Origin: Salinicoccus halodurans
GTDB lineage: Bacteria > Bacillota > Bacilli > Staphylococcales > Salinicoccaceae
Length of the DNA stretch: 64,000 nt
Direction: 5' to 3'
Assembly (NCBI RefSeq): GCF_900114445.1
Contig: NZ_FOTB01000001.1
Coordinates: 120,937 to 184,936, forward strand
Each line of letters starts with the position of its first letter. Positions within the stretch are counted from its first letter, which is position 1. A program made the translations under genes and the position numbers. Below are positions 51,975 through 61,103 of this stretch, piece by piece. The notes under the pieces are model-generated. The model did no database searches. It saw only the letters and a program-made list of their open reading frames with translations, and had not been told where the DNA came from.

Positions 51975-51991
51975 GTAAAAAGGAGGATTTT

Positions 51992-53542
51992 ATGTTCAGA
52001 AGAAGTTTATGGTTTTTATCAGCAATGTCAGTCATTATTCTCACGGCATGCGGTGCCGCCTCGCCGGAGGAGAGTGAAGGAAGCGGGAAGATAGAGGTCT
52101 ATACAACGGTGTTTGCGCTTCAGAGCCTGACGGAACAGATTGCGGGGGATAATGCAGAGGTGCATTCGATCTATCCGAACGGGACGGACATACATAGTTA
52201 CGAGCCGACTCAGAAGGACATGCTGAGTTATGCGGAAAGTGATCTTTTCATTACGACGAATAAAGAGCTCGATGCTGTTTCCGGGAAAATTGCGGATGTA
52301 TTGAACGAGGATATCGAGATTTTGGAGGCGGTCGGCGATACCGGCCACCTTCTCGAGGATACGCATTCGCATGACCACGGGGAGGGTGATGATCATGACC
52401 ACAGCCATGGGGAGATTGACCCTCATGTATGGCTTGACCCGGTCCTCAGCATCGATATGGCTGAAGCGATCAAGGATAAACTGAGTACACTCGATCCGGA
52501 TAATGCTGAGGCATATGAAGAGAATTTTGAAACCGTGAAAGCGGATCTCGAAGAGTTGGATGCATCATTGGAATCAGTCACGGAAGATTCCAAAGTGAAG
52601 AATGTCTATATTTCCCATGAATCGATCGGTTATCTGGCAAACCGTTACGGCTTCACCCAGCATGGTGTATCAGGAATGAATAACGAGGAACCAACGCAAA
52701 AAGAAGTGATTGATATGGTGGAAGGCCTGAAAGCGGATGGTTCGAAATATATTCTGACTGAGCAGAATATATCAAACAAAGTCACCGACATCATCAAAGA
52801 TGCCGGAGGGGTTGAACAGCTCGGCTTCCATAATCTTTCTGTCCTGATGGATGAAGATAATCCGGATACGGACTATCAGACCCTGATGCGGCATAATATA
52901 GAAGTGCTCGACAGGGCACTGAATGATTACGACGACGCAGAAGCGGAACAGAATGCATCGGAAGCTTCGGAGAAACATGATCATGATCACAGTGTCGACG
53001 AAGATGTATACAATGGCTACTTCGATGATGGGGATGTCAGGGACCGTGACCTTTCCGACTGGGAAGGCAAGTGGCAGTCGGTCTATCCTTATCTGCAGGA
53101 CGGAACTCTCGCCCCGGTCTTTGAACACAAGGCAGAGGACGGGAAGATGACCGCAGCTGAGTATGAGGAATATTACACAGCCGGCTACAGGACGGATGTT
53201 GAAAAAATAGAGATTACAGGCAATATGATGACATTCCAAAAAAACGGGGAATCCCATACGGGAGAATATGTATACGATGGATACGAAATCCTTGAGTATG
53301 AGGCGGGCAACAGGGGCGTGAGGTATTTATTCACCCTGAAGGATCCTGAGAATAAAAATGCAGAACTGCCGCGTTACATCCAGTTCAGCGACCATGGCAT
53401 CAGTCCGATGGAGAGCCATCATTTCCATATTTATATGGGGGATGACAGGGAAGCAATGCTTCAGGAGATGTACCACTGGCCGACGTATTATCCCCTGGAT
53501 ATGAGTGGGGATGAAATCGTGGAGGAGATGCTGCATCACTAA
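51992..53542 (+). CDS. adcA: Zinc-binding lipoprotein AdcA (ZnuA + ZinT fusion)
   Basis: 516 residues. Lipoprotein signal ending LTAC; ZnuA-type domain (about 25-315) with a His-rich loop (HSHDHGEGDDHDHSHG near 130) and the IDPHVWLDP motif; C-terminal ZinT domain (about 335-516) with YFDDGDVRDRDLSDWEGKWQ and the HHFHIYMG motif. The fusion is typical of Gram-positive AdcA and delivers Zn2+ to an AdcBC permease, which must be encoded elsewhere. Expression is clearly zinc-controlled by the two Zur boxes. ATG 51992 follows AAGGAGG. Confidence 0.93.
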   Translation: MFRRSLWFLSAMSVIILTACGAASPEESEGSGKIEVYTTVFALQSLTEQIAGDNAEVHSIYPNGTDIHSYEPTQKDMLSYAESDLFITTNKELDAVSGKIADVLNEDIEILEAVGDTGHLLEDTHSHDHGEGDDHDHSHGEIDPHVWLDPVLSIDMAEAIKDKLSTLDPDNAEAYEENFETVKADLEELDASLESVTEDSKVKNVYISHESIGYLANRYGFTQHGVSGMNNEEPTQKEVIDMVEGLKADGSKYILTEQNISNKVTDIIKDAGGVEQLGFHNLSVLMDEDNPDTDYQTLMRHNIEVLDRALNDYDDAEAEQNASEASEKHDHDHSVDEDVYNGYFDDGDVRDRDLSDWEGKWQSVYPYLQDGTLAPVFEHKAEDGKMTAAEYEEYYTAGYRTDVEKIEITGNMMTFQKNGESHTGEYVYDGYEILEYEAGNRGVRYLFTLKDPENKNAELPRYIQFSDHGISPMESHHFHIYMGDDREAMLQEMYHWPTYYPLDMSGDEIVEEMLHH

Positions 53543-53634
53543 AACGGCCGGCACATAATCATTTGACTTTGAATCCTGAAGTCGTCATTCTGTGGTTTAC
53601 TCTTATTATTCTAATAAAAGGAGATGTTATTTTG

Positions 53635-54057
53635 ATGAATCAAAATAATACGGAACAGACAGGCATCGTCAATATCATCATGGTTGCTGTCGGCATATTG
53701 CTGGCGGGTGTTTCAGCATTGTCAGGAACCAGCGTGGCACAGGCGGAGGAAGCACAAAGTGTGGAACCGGAAAGCGTAACGGAATCCCTTGCTGTGGAGA
53801 CACAGTCCATCTACATCGATGCGAATGTCCTGAGTGATTATGCGGCAGGTGATACGAAAGTGACTGGAGAAACAGTACCGGATGCAGAAGTGACGGTCAC
53901 TTATCCGGGAGAAAAGGAATTTACTGCAAAAGCGGATGAAAAAGGTCAATTCTCCATCGGCTCACTTCCGGAACTGGAAAACGGTGATGAAGTCAAGGTA
54001 GTGTCAGAAAAGGATGGGCAGACGTTTGAGATTTTCTTCAACTATAAAAACAGTTAA
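53635..54057 (+). CDS. Small secreted protein with one Ig-like (Big) domain
   Basis: 140 residues. A signal peptide (about 10-40: IIMVAVGILLAGVSALS, then cleavage near VAQA-EE) precedes a ~25-residue acidic linker and one bacterial Ig-like domain (about 65-138; GDTKVTGETVPDAEVTV, then GQFSIGSLPELENGDEVKV). No wall-sorting motif or repeat, so it is probably secreted or loosely bound. Function unknown. It follows adcA by 92 bases and might share its transcript. Confidence 0.65.
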   Translation: MNQNNTEQTGIVNIIMVAVGILLAGVSALSGTSVAQAEEAQSVEPESVTESLAVETQSIYIDANVLSDYAAGDTKVTGETVPDAEVTVTYPGEKEFTAKADEKGQFSIGSLPELENGDEVKVVSEKDGQTFEIFFNYKNS

Positions 54058-54099
54058 TAAATTCCATTCATCAGTATGTATAAAAAATAATGAAATCAG

Positions 54100-54193
54100 T
54101 TGACTTTTATGCAGTTTGCATTTAAAGTAGCAGTACAGTAGATATATGTAGAATTTGCATGCCGGGTGAGGTTCCAGTCCTCATCCGGCTTTT
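54100..54193 (+). ncRNA. Candidate small RNA with own promoter and terminator
   Basis: TTGACT (54100) and TAAAGT (54123) are 17 bases apart. About 30 bases after the expected start, GCCGGGTGAGG and CCTCATCCGGC form an 11-bp stem followed by TTTT. There is no open frame with a ribosome site in the ~60-base interval. The hairpin may instead just terminate the upstream secreted-protein gene. Confidence 0.4.
54161..54193 (+). terminator. Terminator in the 54.1 kb intergenic region
   Basis: An 11-bp GC-rich stem (one G-U), 7-base loop and four T, 104 bases after the secreted-protein stop. Confidence 0.75.
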
Positions 54194-54236
54194 ACTATGC
54201 CTGGATTTAATGGGATAATATTACTCCAAACTTAAG

Positions 54237-54265
54237 TTGAGGGACAATTCCGACAACGCTATCAT
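54237..54265 (+). promoter_or_regulatory. Promoter of the MHS transporter operon
   Basis: TTGAGG and TATCAT are 17 bases apart, with the predicted start about 25 bases before the ATG at 54299. Confidence 0.7.
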
Positions 54266-54298
54266 TGATATAAATTAAAGGGGAAAAGGGGTAAATAT

Positions 54299-55639
54299 AT
54301 GGAAAAAAAATTACGGCGGAAAGTGTTGGTGGCGAGTCTGATCGGGTCGTCAATCGAATGGTTTGATTTTTTCCTTTATGCAGCTGTGGCGACGATCATC
54401 TTCAATACACAGTTCTTTGTAACCGATGATCCGGTCGTTTCTACGCTGCTTGCCTACTTTGGCCTTGCGTTATCATTCTTCATCCGGCCATTCGGAGGTG
54501 TCATATTCGGTCATATCGGCGACCGTGTCGGGCGTAAGAAAACGCTGATCATCACGCTCAGTCTGATGGGGATAGCGACAGCGTGTATCGGTTTCCTGCC
54601 TACATACGCACAGATAGGCATCGCTGCACCGATTCTTCTGATGCTCCTTAGATTGATACAGGGGCTTGGCATCGGCGGTGAATGGGGTGGAGCGCTGCTG
54701 CTCGCGACGGAATATGCACCGAAGGAACAGCGCGGTTTCTTTGGCAGTGTGCCACAGATGGGAATTACAATCGGTCTGGTGCTCGCCTACACAAGCTTCT
54801 TCATACTGACAGGACTCCTTTCAACTGAAGCATTTGCGGCATGGGGCTGGCGGCTTCCTTTCATAGCGAGCTTATTCTTAGTCGGATTTGGGCTTTGGAT
54901 CCGTAAGGACCTGGATGAAACACCTGCATTCCAGGAAGCGAAAAAGACACAGACGGTACAGAAGATGCCGCTCGTCGAAACGTTCAAACGCCATCCGAAA
55001 GAAGTGTTGATCACTTCATGCGCGAAATTTGTTGAAACGGGGCCATTCTACATTTTCACGACTTTCATCGTCGGTTACGGCACCAGCACGCTTGATGTAT
55101 CATTTGAATTCATGATGATTTCCATCGTTGTCGCGGCGCTGCTCACGACAATCATGATTCCGGTCATGGGCAGTCTGTCTGATAAAGTGGGACGTCGAAA
55201 AATGTTCCTGTTCGGTACGGCGGCAATGCTGCTTTACGGCTTCCCGTACTTCCTGATCGTCAATACACATGAACCGGCGCTCGTCATCTTCGCGACACTC
55301 ATCGGTCTGACGGTCATCTGGCCGCCGATTACAGAGGTGCTTGGAACGATGTTCTCTGAAGCATTCTCAAGAGAGGTCAGATATACTGGAGTCACAATCG
55401 GCTATCAGATCGGAGCTGCGGTGGCAGGGGGGTCTGCACCGCTTATCGCACAGTTCCTGATGAACCAGTTCAACGGTTCGAGCGTACCTGTTTCCATTTA
55501 TATCATCCTTACAGCGGTCATCTCGATGATTGCCGTCTGGGCTATCAAAGGCGTGCAGGCACAGGATCTCGAGTATCAGCGGGACCAAGAGACGAAAGCA
55601 CAATTGAAAACAGAGGAGCAGGCAACCGCAAACACATAG
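54299..55639 (+). CDS. MFS transporter, metabolite:H+ symporter (MHS) family
   Basis: 446 residues with 12 hydrophobic segments. MHS marks are IGSSIEWFDFFLYA at the start, FFIRPFGGVIFGHIGDRVGRKKTL near 62-85 (landmark) and GLGIGGEWGGALLLATEYAP near 125. Relatives (ProP, ShiA, KgtP) take up betaine/proline, shikimate or 2-oxoglutarate. It is followed 12 bases later by an ornithine-cyclodeaminase-like gene, suggesting an amino acid or imino acid substrate. Start follows AAGGGG. Confidence 0.87.
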   Translation: MEKKLRRKVLVASLIGSSIEWFDFFLYAAVATIIFNTQFFVTDDPVVSTLLAYFGLALSFFIRPFGGVIFGHIGDRVGRKKTLIITLSLMGIATACIGFLPTYAQIGIAAPILLMLLRLIQGLGIGGEWGGALLLATEYAPKEQRGFFGSVPQMGITIGLVLAYTSFFILTGLLSTEAFAAWGWRLPFIASLFLVGFGLWIRKDLDETPAFQEAKKTQTVQKMPLVETFKRHPKEVLITSCAKFVETGPFYIFTTFIVGYGTSTLDVSFEFMMISIVVAALLTTIMIPVMGSLSDKVGRRKMFLFGTAAMLLYGFPYFLIVNTHEPALVIFATLIGLTVIWPPITEVLGTMFSEAFSREVRYTGVTIGYQIGAAVAGGSAPLIAQFLMNQFNGSSVPVSIYIILTAVISMIAVWAIKGVQAQDLEYQRDQETKAQLKTEEQATANT

Positions 55640-55651
55640 AAGGAGACAATT

Positions 55652-56596
55652 ATGATTACACTTACAGATGAACAGATACAGAAAAAATATATGATGCAGC
55701 ATGCAATCCAGGATGTGGAAAATATTTTGGAAGATTACAGGAATGATTCCATCGTGCAGGCGGTCAGAACCGTGCTGCCGGTGGATGACGGGAGTTCCAT
55801 GCTTTACATGCCCTGCATCAGCAAGGCATCGAAAACTTCCATCATTAAGACAGTATCCATCTTCCCAGTGAATAAAAACCTTCCGACCACGCAGGGGAAC
55901 ATCCTTGTAACAGACCTCGCTGACGGTCAGCACAAAGCGACGATGGATGCGTCATATCTGACACGGCTCAGGACAGGGGCGATGACAGCCATTGCGACCG
56001 ATAAGCTCGCCCGGAAGGATGCATCGGTGCTGGGCGTCATCGGTACAGGCAACATGGCCTTCGAGCAGGTACTCGGAGTAGTGGAAGTCCGCCGGATTGA
56101 AAGAATCGTTTTATTCAACAGAACGGTGGAGAAGGCGCACGATTTTGCGGAACGGCTGAAAGCATTCGGTGTAGAAGCAGAGTTTGAAGTTGTGGAAGAC
56201 GTGTCCGAAGCAGTTGCATCCGCCGATATCATCAATTGTGCCACACAATCCGCAGAGCCCGTATTTGACGGGGAAGATTTGACAGCCGGAGTGCACGTGA
56301 ACGGCGTCGGTTCCTTCAAGCCTTCCATGCGGGAAATGGATAACGAAACAATTGCGAAGGCACATCAGATCTACGTCGATGATCTCGAGGCCATCCAGGA
56401 AGAAGCCGGCGAACTGATGCACGCAGTCGAGAGTGGCATCATCGCCTGGGAAGATATACAGGGCTCGCTCGTTGATATATTCGACGGAGGGTTTTTACGC
56501 GGGGATGACGCGGAAATCACCTTGTACAAATGCGTCGGTGCAGGATACTTCGATCTCGCAGTCGCCGGCGGCGTGATGCGGATGTTCGCAGAATAA
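55652..56596 (+). CDS. Ornithine cyclodeaminase/mu-crystallin family protein
   Basis: 314 residues. NAD-binding VLGVIGTGNMAFEQVLGV (about 130-147), preceded by ATMDASYLTRLRTGAMTAIA with the conserved substrate Arg/Lys region, and HVNGVGSFKPSMREMD near 215. The family includes ornithine and lysine cyclodeaminases, alanine dehydrogenase and ketimine reductases; sequence alone does not choose. The upstream MHS transporter probably supplies its substrate. Start follows AGAAGGAG; a strong terminator follows. Confidence 0.85.
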   Translation: MITLTDEQIQKKYMMQHAIQDVENILEDYRNDSIVQAVRTVLPVDDGSSMLYMPCISKASKTSIIKTVSIFPVNKNLPTTQGNILVTDLADGQHKATMDASYLTRLRTGAMTAIATDKLARKDASVLGVIGTGNMAFEQVLGVVEVRRIERIVLFNRTVEKAHDFAERLKAFGVEAEFEVVEDVSEAVASADIINCATQSAEPVFDGEDLTAGVHVNGVGSFKPSMREMDNETIAKAHQIYVDDLEAIQEEAGELMHAVESGIIAWEDIQGSLVDIFDGGFLRGDDAEITLYKCVGAGYFDLAVAGGVMRMFAE

Positions 56597-56609
56597 TATT
56601 GATCGGGAG

Positions 56610-56645
56610 AAGACACAAAACCGTCGTTCGGTTTTGTGTCTTTTT
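56610..56645 (+). terminator. Terminator of the MHS-OCD operon
   Basis: AAGACACAAAACCG and CGGTTTTGTGTCTT form a 14-bp stem ending in T. Confidence 0.92.
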
Positions 56646-56823
56646 ATGTAATCGGAAGTTAACATACGTTTGAGAAGGGTTTGGACGTACGATAGAAGAC
56701 AGACTTGCAAAATATATTAGTTTCCATATTTGGAAATGAAAGACTTTATTAATTATAAATCAGGGGAATTGTAAAGATTGTGTTAAGAGATCATTTCCCG
56801 GAGTATTTCATGTTATATTATTG

Positions 56824-56853
56824 ATATCGAAAAACAATATTGAATTTCGATAT
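56824..56853. promoter_or_regulatory. Inverted repeat upstream of padR-chrA
   Basis: ATATCGAAA and TTTCGATAT are separated by 12 bases and lie just upstream of the padR start, after a TATATT-type -10. A candidate PadR autoregulatory operator. Confidence 0.6.
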
Positions 56854-56874
56854 TAGAAGCAGGGAGACGATTGA

Positions 56875-57183
56875 TTGGAAGACAAAGTACTTAGAAAACT
56901 CTTTTTGGGCTTCATACATATCCACATTCTGCATCATGCCAAAGAGCATCCCGTCTACGGGACATGGATGGTGGACGAGTTGAAGTCGCACGGCTACAGC
57001 ATCAGCGCAGGAACGCTTTATCCGATTCTGCATACGATGGAGTCCGACGGTCTTCTGACGAGAGAGGACAGAAATGTCGAAGGCAGGATCAGGAAGTATT
57101 ATTCGATAACAGAGAAGGGGGACGGCATCCTTCACGAAGCACGGGACAAAGCATATGAACTTTTCAAGGAAATAAAAGACTGA
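56875..57183 (+). CDS. PadR-family regulator
   Basis: 102 residues, one winged-helix PadR domain (HPVYGTWMVDELKSHGYSISAGTLYPILHTMESDGLL is the hallmark, residues about 24-60, given as a landmark). The start is TTG at 56875 after AGGGAG. It precedes a chromate transporter by 16 bases; PadR genes are often found beside chrA in Bacilli, where they act as repressors. Inducer unknown, chromate possible. Confidence 0.87.
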   Translation: MEDKVLRKLFLGFIHIHILHHAKEHPVYGTWMVDELKSHGYSISAGTLYPILHTMESDGLLTREDRNVEGRIRKYYSITEKGDGILHEARDKAYELFKEIKD

Positions 57184-57199
57184 CTTACAGGAGATGAAA

Positions 57200-58375
57200 A
57201 TGGAAAGAATAAAAAACCTTTTAGAAATATTGATTGTTTCAACACGTTTGGGATTGTCATCGTTTGGCGGACCCACAGCACATCTGGGCTATTTCCATGA
57301 GGAATATGTGCGCAGAAAGAAATGGATGGACGAAAAAAGTTATGCGGATCTGGTCGCTCTTGCCCAGTTTCTACCCGGACCCGCGAGCAGTCAGGTGGGG
57401 ATGGGTGTCGGCCTCATGCGCGGAGGAGTCACCGGCGGTCTGATATCATTCATCGGATTCACACTGCCTTCAGTAATCGTTCTGATTGCATTCGCATTGC
57501 TTCTCACAAACTACGATGTGGCGGATGCAGGATGGATCCGCGGTTTGAAGATAGTCGCTGTGGCGGTTGTTGCGCACGCCGTGATGGGCATGGCAAAGAA
57601 GCTGGCACCGGATTTAAAGCGTAAAGCACTTGTGTTGTTCGCACTGATCGCGACATTGATGTGGCAGACTGCATTTACCCAGGTCGGAGTGATACTGATT
57701 GCTGCACTCATCGGATTTATAATCTACAGAAATCATACCGTTGCAGACGATGATGAAACGAGGTTTCCAATCTCGAAAAAAATTGCTTCAGTCTGTCTGA
57801 TACTATTTTTCGCTCTGTTGTTCCTGCTGCCGGTCATCAAAGAGGCCACGGGTTCATACTGGATAGCGGTATTTGACAGTTTCTACCGCTCCGGTTCACT
57901 TGTATTCGGCGGCGGCCATGTGGTCCTTCCTCTGCTTGAGCAGGAACTGGTGCCGAAAGGCTGGGTTACACAGGAAGAATTCCTCGCAGGTTACGGTGCC
58001 ACACAGGCAGTGCCGGGACCTTTATTCACATTCGCAGCATATCTCGGCGCCGTAATGAACGGCTGGTTCGGCGGACTCTTTGCGACAGCTGCAATCTTTT
58101 TACCGGCGTTCCTGCTGATCGTCGGCGCACTGCCGTTCTGGGACAGTCTCAGGAACAACAAAAAAGTCAAAGGTGCAATCATGGGTGTCAATGCAGCAGT
58201 TGTCGGGATTTTAATTTCAGCATTCTATACACCTATTTGGACAAGTTCCATTATAGAACCGGTAGATTTCGCCCTGGCGGCCGTGCTTTTCAGCATGCTG
58301 GTCTTCTGGAAACTGCCGCCATGGGTGGTAGTTGTTTCAGGTGCAATCGGCGGTACTTTGATTTCATTGATATAA
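57200..58375 (+). CDS. chrA: Chromate transporter ChrA (two CHR domains)
   Basis: 391 residues. Two homologous CHR halves: SSFGGPTAHLGYFHEEYV and LAQFLPGPASSQVGMGVG in the first, VFGGGHVVLPLLEQELV and GYGATQAVPGPLFTFAAYLG in the second. The family expels chromate; some members move other oxyanions. ATG 57200 is better spaced from AGGAG than 57194. Co-transcribed with padR and possibly the GNAT gene 18 bases on. Confidence 0.9.
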   Translation: MERIKNLLEILIVSTRLGLSSFGGPTAHLGYFHEEYVRRKKWMDEKSYADLVALAQFLPGPASSQVGMGVGLMRGGVTGGLISFIGFTLPSVIVLIAFALLLTNYDVADAGWIRGLKIVAVAVVAHAVMGMAKKLAPDLKRKALVLFALIATLMWQTAFTQVGVILIAALIGFIIYRNHTVADDDETRFPISKKIASVCLILFFALLFLLPVIKEATGSYWIAVFDSFYRSGSLVFGGGHVVLPLLEQELVPKGWVTQEEFLAGYGATQAVPGPLFTFAAYLGAVMNGWFGGLFATAAIFLPAFLLIVGALPFWDSLRNNKKVKGAIMGVNAAVVGILISAFYTPIWTSSIIEPVDFALAAVLFSMLVFWKLPPWVVVVSGAIGGTLISLI

Positions 58376-58393
58376 AAGTCAGGGGATGGATTT

Positions 58394-58798
58394 ATGAAAA
58401 TTGGTAAATTAAAGGAAACAGACAGGAAAGTTTTAAGCGACAAACTGGAGGCATATAATAAAAGGCATCTGCCCGGCAGTCTGGAAGGGGAAATCCAGAT
58501 CGGGATTTATGATGAAGCGGGCAGCCTGATCGGCGGACTCGATGCAGGCATGACGGTTGATAAAATGCTATATCTTTCGACGATATTTGTGAAAGAGAAA
58601 TACCGGGGACACGGCGTTGGTCGCCGGCTTATGTACGAAATGGAAAAGCAGGCTGCGGAAATCGGAGCAGATCTTATACGCCTCGACAGTTTTTCATGGG
58701 AAGGCGTCGGATTCTACGAGAAACTCGGATATGAAGTCATCGGACATTACACGATACGGGAAGGTTTCGAAGAGTATTTTTATATGAAGCGGATTTGA
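58394..58798 (+). CDS. GNAT-family N-acetyltransferase
   Basis: 134 residues, one GNAT domain. The acetyl-CoA-binding motif is in YLSTIFVKEKYRGHGVGRRL (about 59-78), followed by GVGFYEKLGYEVIGHYTI near 105. Substrate unknown. It is the last gene of the padR-chrA unit, 18 bases after chrA. Start follows AGGGGATGG. Confidence 0.85.
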   Translation: MKIGKLKETDRKVLSDKLEAYNKRHLPGSLEGEIQIGIYDEAGSLIGGLDAGMTVDKMLYLSTIFVKEKYRGHGVGRRLMYEMEKQAAEIGADLIRLDSFSWEGVGFYEKLGYEVIGHYTIREGFEEYFYMKRI

Positions 58799-58802
58799 AG
58801 AA

Positions 58803-58831
58803 TGCCGGGACAATTGCGTCCCGGCACTTCT
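58803..58831 (+). terminator. Terminator after the GNAT gene
   Basis: TGCCGGGAC and GTCCCGGCA form a perfect 9-bp stem with a 6-base loop, then CTTCTTC. Confidence 0.75.
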
Positions 58832-58937
58832 TCAGTTCTCACCAACTTTAATGTGAGAACTTTTGATTCATGTCACTTTCGCCGTCAGATATCTTTTTGA
58901 TCAGATCGAGATTTACATAGATCTTTAATTTTTAATC

Positions 58938-58966
58938 AGTCCCCGTACTCTGAGTATGGGGACTTT
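58938..58966. terminator. Hairpin in the leader of the VCBS-like lipoprotein gene
   Basis: AGTCCCCGTACTC pairs with GAGTATGGGGACT (one mismatch-type G-U) in a 2-base-loop hairpin just before the ribosome site. It has only three T after it, so a leader structure is as likely as a terminator. Confidence 0.5.
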
Positions 58967-58992
58967 GTGAAATTGAAAATAGGAGAAAACAT

Positions 58993-60480
58993 ATGAAAAA
59001 ATATTTTGCGGTGCTTTTTGCAGTATTGCTGCTCGGCGCATGCAGTGACTCTGAACAGGGGTCAATAGTCGAAGTAGGCGCAGGGCGGGACAATGCCGGT
59101 GAAAACAAAGCCGGAGATGACGAAGAGCGTTCCCCGGAAGAACAATCTGAGGAAAGTGCAGAGACCAGACCGCCCGCCGGGGAAGAAGAAACAACTGAAT
59201 CAGACTCTTCAGAGGAAAGTGAACCGGAAGAAAGAACTACTGAATTGATTACATATGCTGATTATGAAGGTAGTAATGTCAGTAAAGTGAGAGACATCGA
59301 ACCCAATGCCCTGGCAAAAAGGATTGAGAAGCTTCCTTATGACTTTGAAACAGAGGACGGCGGGTCAGAAGATTACAAGCAATCTTTTGATCTGGATGGA
59401 GATGGAAATGAAGAAACCATCGAAATTGGATATGAATTGAATGGGGAAACAGAAGAAAAAGTATATATGATCATCATTTCCGATCATAACGGGAATCCCA
59501 AGTACGCGGAGCATCTTTATAATTATGTAAATGAAGGTTACCCTCAGCGATTTTTAACTGTAGTCGATTTGAATGATGATGGCTACCTTGATATTGTCAC
59601 TACTAATGATTTTGGTGCCACAGCTTACATGCAAAATGGCTATCAGGCACTGGGCAGGGTTATCTATAGTTTCAATTCAGATCTGGGGACATTCACCCAG
59701 ACTCCTGTAATCGGGAGTTATTATAAAAACAGTCTGGATAGTGAAAAACTGACTGTCAGTATAGAAGAAATCATCAGAGGCTTTTCTGCTTCATATTCAT
59801 ATGAGGATGATTTCCATATTGATAACGGAGAGCCGGACTCTGATGTGCTTGAATCATTGAGCATCATCGACGAGAGTGGTAATTTCAGTTCATATATTGA
59901 GGACAGCATCAATGGCCAGAGAAAATATTATTATCCGGAATATGTATCCAAAATGAATGATGATGACACATTTGAATTGATCATCGATGATTTCATATAT
60001 TCTGCAAAAGCTGCATCCATTGCCAGCACCACAGCATACAACTGGAATCAGACATATGGCTGGCTGGAGCCTGTCGGGACAGTCCTCAGCAATACAGAAG
60101 AGGATTTTGAGCTGGGCAGGACTTTATTCGATACAGAAACATTCAATGATGCATTCAACACGGATGAAGCGGTTTTCGAGGATTATCTGGGAAAGTGGCA
60201 GGCGGTCATAGACGGAAAGAAAGTGGATAAACATATTGATATTACAGAATCATCCATTACAGAAACAGAAAATCCGGGCGGAGAAGATAATGTCGAAATT
60301 GAGGCGGCTGTTGAAAATTATATATATAAGGAAGATACGAATCAGGTGATGGTGATAGGGAAGGTTACCGCCCATTCAAAGTATGAAGATCATAATGATT
60401 ATGACAATTTACTCACTCTGATGAAAATAGATGATGAATGGCTGTTAATGGATAAGTTCGGATATTTTTATACCAAATAA
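58993..60480 (+). CDS. Lipoprotein with acidic linker and VCBS/EF-hand-like motifs
   Basis: 495 residues. Lipobox LLGAC at 15-19; a ~65-residue Glu/Ser-rich linker (about 25-85); then a domain with two calcium-loop-like motifs, DLDGDGNEETIEI near 132 and DLNDDGYLDIVTT near 192, as in VCBS/FG-GAP proteins; and a separate C-terminal domain (about 390-495). Likely exposed at the cell surface, perhaps binding Ca2+. Specific function unknown. Base composition in the central part is somewhat more AT-rich than its neighbours. Confidence 0.65.
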   Translation: MKKYFAVLFAVLLLGACSDSEQGSIVEVGAGRDNAGENKAGDDEERSPEEQSEESAETRPPAGEEETTESDSSEESEPEERTTELITYADYEGSNVSKVRDIEPNALAKRIEKLPYDFETEDGGSEDYKQSFDLDGDGNEETIEIGYELNGETEEKVYMIIISDHNGNPKYAEHLYNYVNEGYPQRFLTVVDLNDDGYLDIVTTNDFGATAYMQNGYQALGRVIYSFNSDLGTFTQTPVIGSYYKNSLDSEKLTVSIEEIIRGFSASYSYEDDFHIDNGEPDSDVLESLSIIDESGNFSSYIEDSINGQRKYYYPEYVSKMNDDDTFELIIDDFIYSAKAASIASTTAYNWNQTYGWLEPVGTVLSNTEEDFELGRTLFDTETFNDAFNTDEAVFEDYLGKWQAVIDGKKVDKHIDITESSITETENPGGEDNVEIEAAVENYIYKEDTNQVMVIGKVTAHSKYEDHNDYDNLLTLMKIDDEWLLMDKFGYFYTK

Positions 60481-60488
60481 TTTCAGAG

Positions 60489-60520
60489 ACCTGCAGAGAA
60501 TCAAATCTCTGCAGGTTTTT
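60489..60520 (+). terminator. Terminator after the lipoprotein gene
   Basis: ACCTGCAGAGA and TCTCTGCAGGT form a perfect stem with a short loop, then five T. Confidence 0.92.
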
Positions 60521-60606
60521 CTGCGCCGGTTAAAGAAAATATATCAATGATTTCAGGTCCAATATATATTGCTTTTTGCAAATTATATACAGCAATCTCA
60601 AAACAC

Positions 60607-60635
60607 TTAAAGTATTTTATACAGTGATGTATAAT
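60607..60635 (+). promoter_or_regulatory. Promoter of the VOC gene
   Basis: A consensus TATAAT at 60630 with a weak -35 (TTAAAG) 17 bases upstream. Confidence 0.55.
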
Positions 60636-60687
60636 GAAAACCAGAAACCTGAATGATCAAATTGTCAAAAGCAAAGGGGAGATTTGA

Positions 60688-61071
60688 ATGGATGTCATAG
60701 TGACAAGTCTGTTTGTGGATGATCAGGAAAAGGCGCTGGAATTCTATACCGACATTTTAGGATTTGTAAAAAAGCATGATGAACCGGTCGGGGAATATAG
60801 ATGGATTGCACTTGTGTCCCGCGAAAATCAGGAGGGGACGGAGCTGCTTCTTGAACCGAACAATCATCCGGCTTCTCGGGAGTATCAGGATAAAATATAT
60901 TCAGAAGGCATTCCTGCAACGATGTTCGGTGTGAATGATATCCACAGTGAGTATGAGCGTCTGAAAGAGAAAGGTGTAAAATTTTCGATGGACCCGACAG
61001 AGGCGGGTGATATGACGATTGCCGTCCTCGATGATACATGCGGAAATCTTATACAGCTTATAGAACAGTAG
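60688..61071 (+). CDS. VOC-family (glyoxalase/dioxygenase-like) protein
   Basis: 127 residues, one VOC domain built of two beta-alpha-beta modules: SLFVDDQEKALEFYTDILGF (about 7-26) and ATMFGVNDIHSEYERLKEKG (about 76-95), ending in DTCGNLIQLIEQ. The final Glu is a usual metal ligand. Substrate cannot be inferred. Start follows AAAGGGGAG. A bidirectional terminator follows. Confidence 0.85.
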   Translation: MDVIVTSLFVDDQEKALEFYTDILGFVKKHDEPVGEYRWIALVSRENQEGTELLLEPNNHPASREYQDKIYSEGIPATMFGVNDIHSEYERLKEKGVKFSMDPTEAGDMTIAVLDDTCGNLIQLIEQ

Positions 61072-61101
61072 AAGGGCGCGGCTCACTGCCGCGCCCTTCT
61101 T
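61070..61101. terminator. Bidirectional terminator between VOC and SnoaL-like genes
   Basis: AGAAGGGCGCGGC and GCCGCGCCCTTCT form a perfect 13-bp GC-rich stem with 5-base loop between convergent genes. Confidence 0.92.
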
Positions 61102-61103
61102 AT

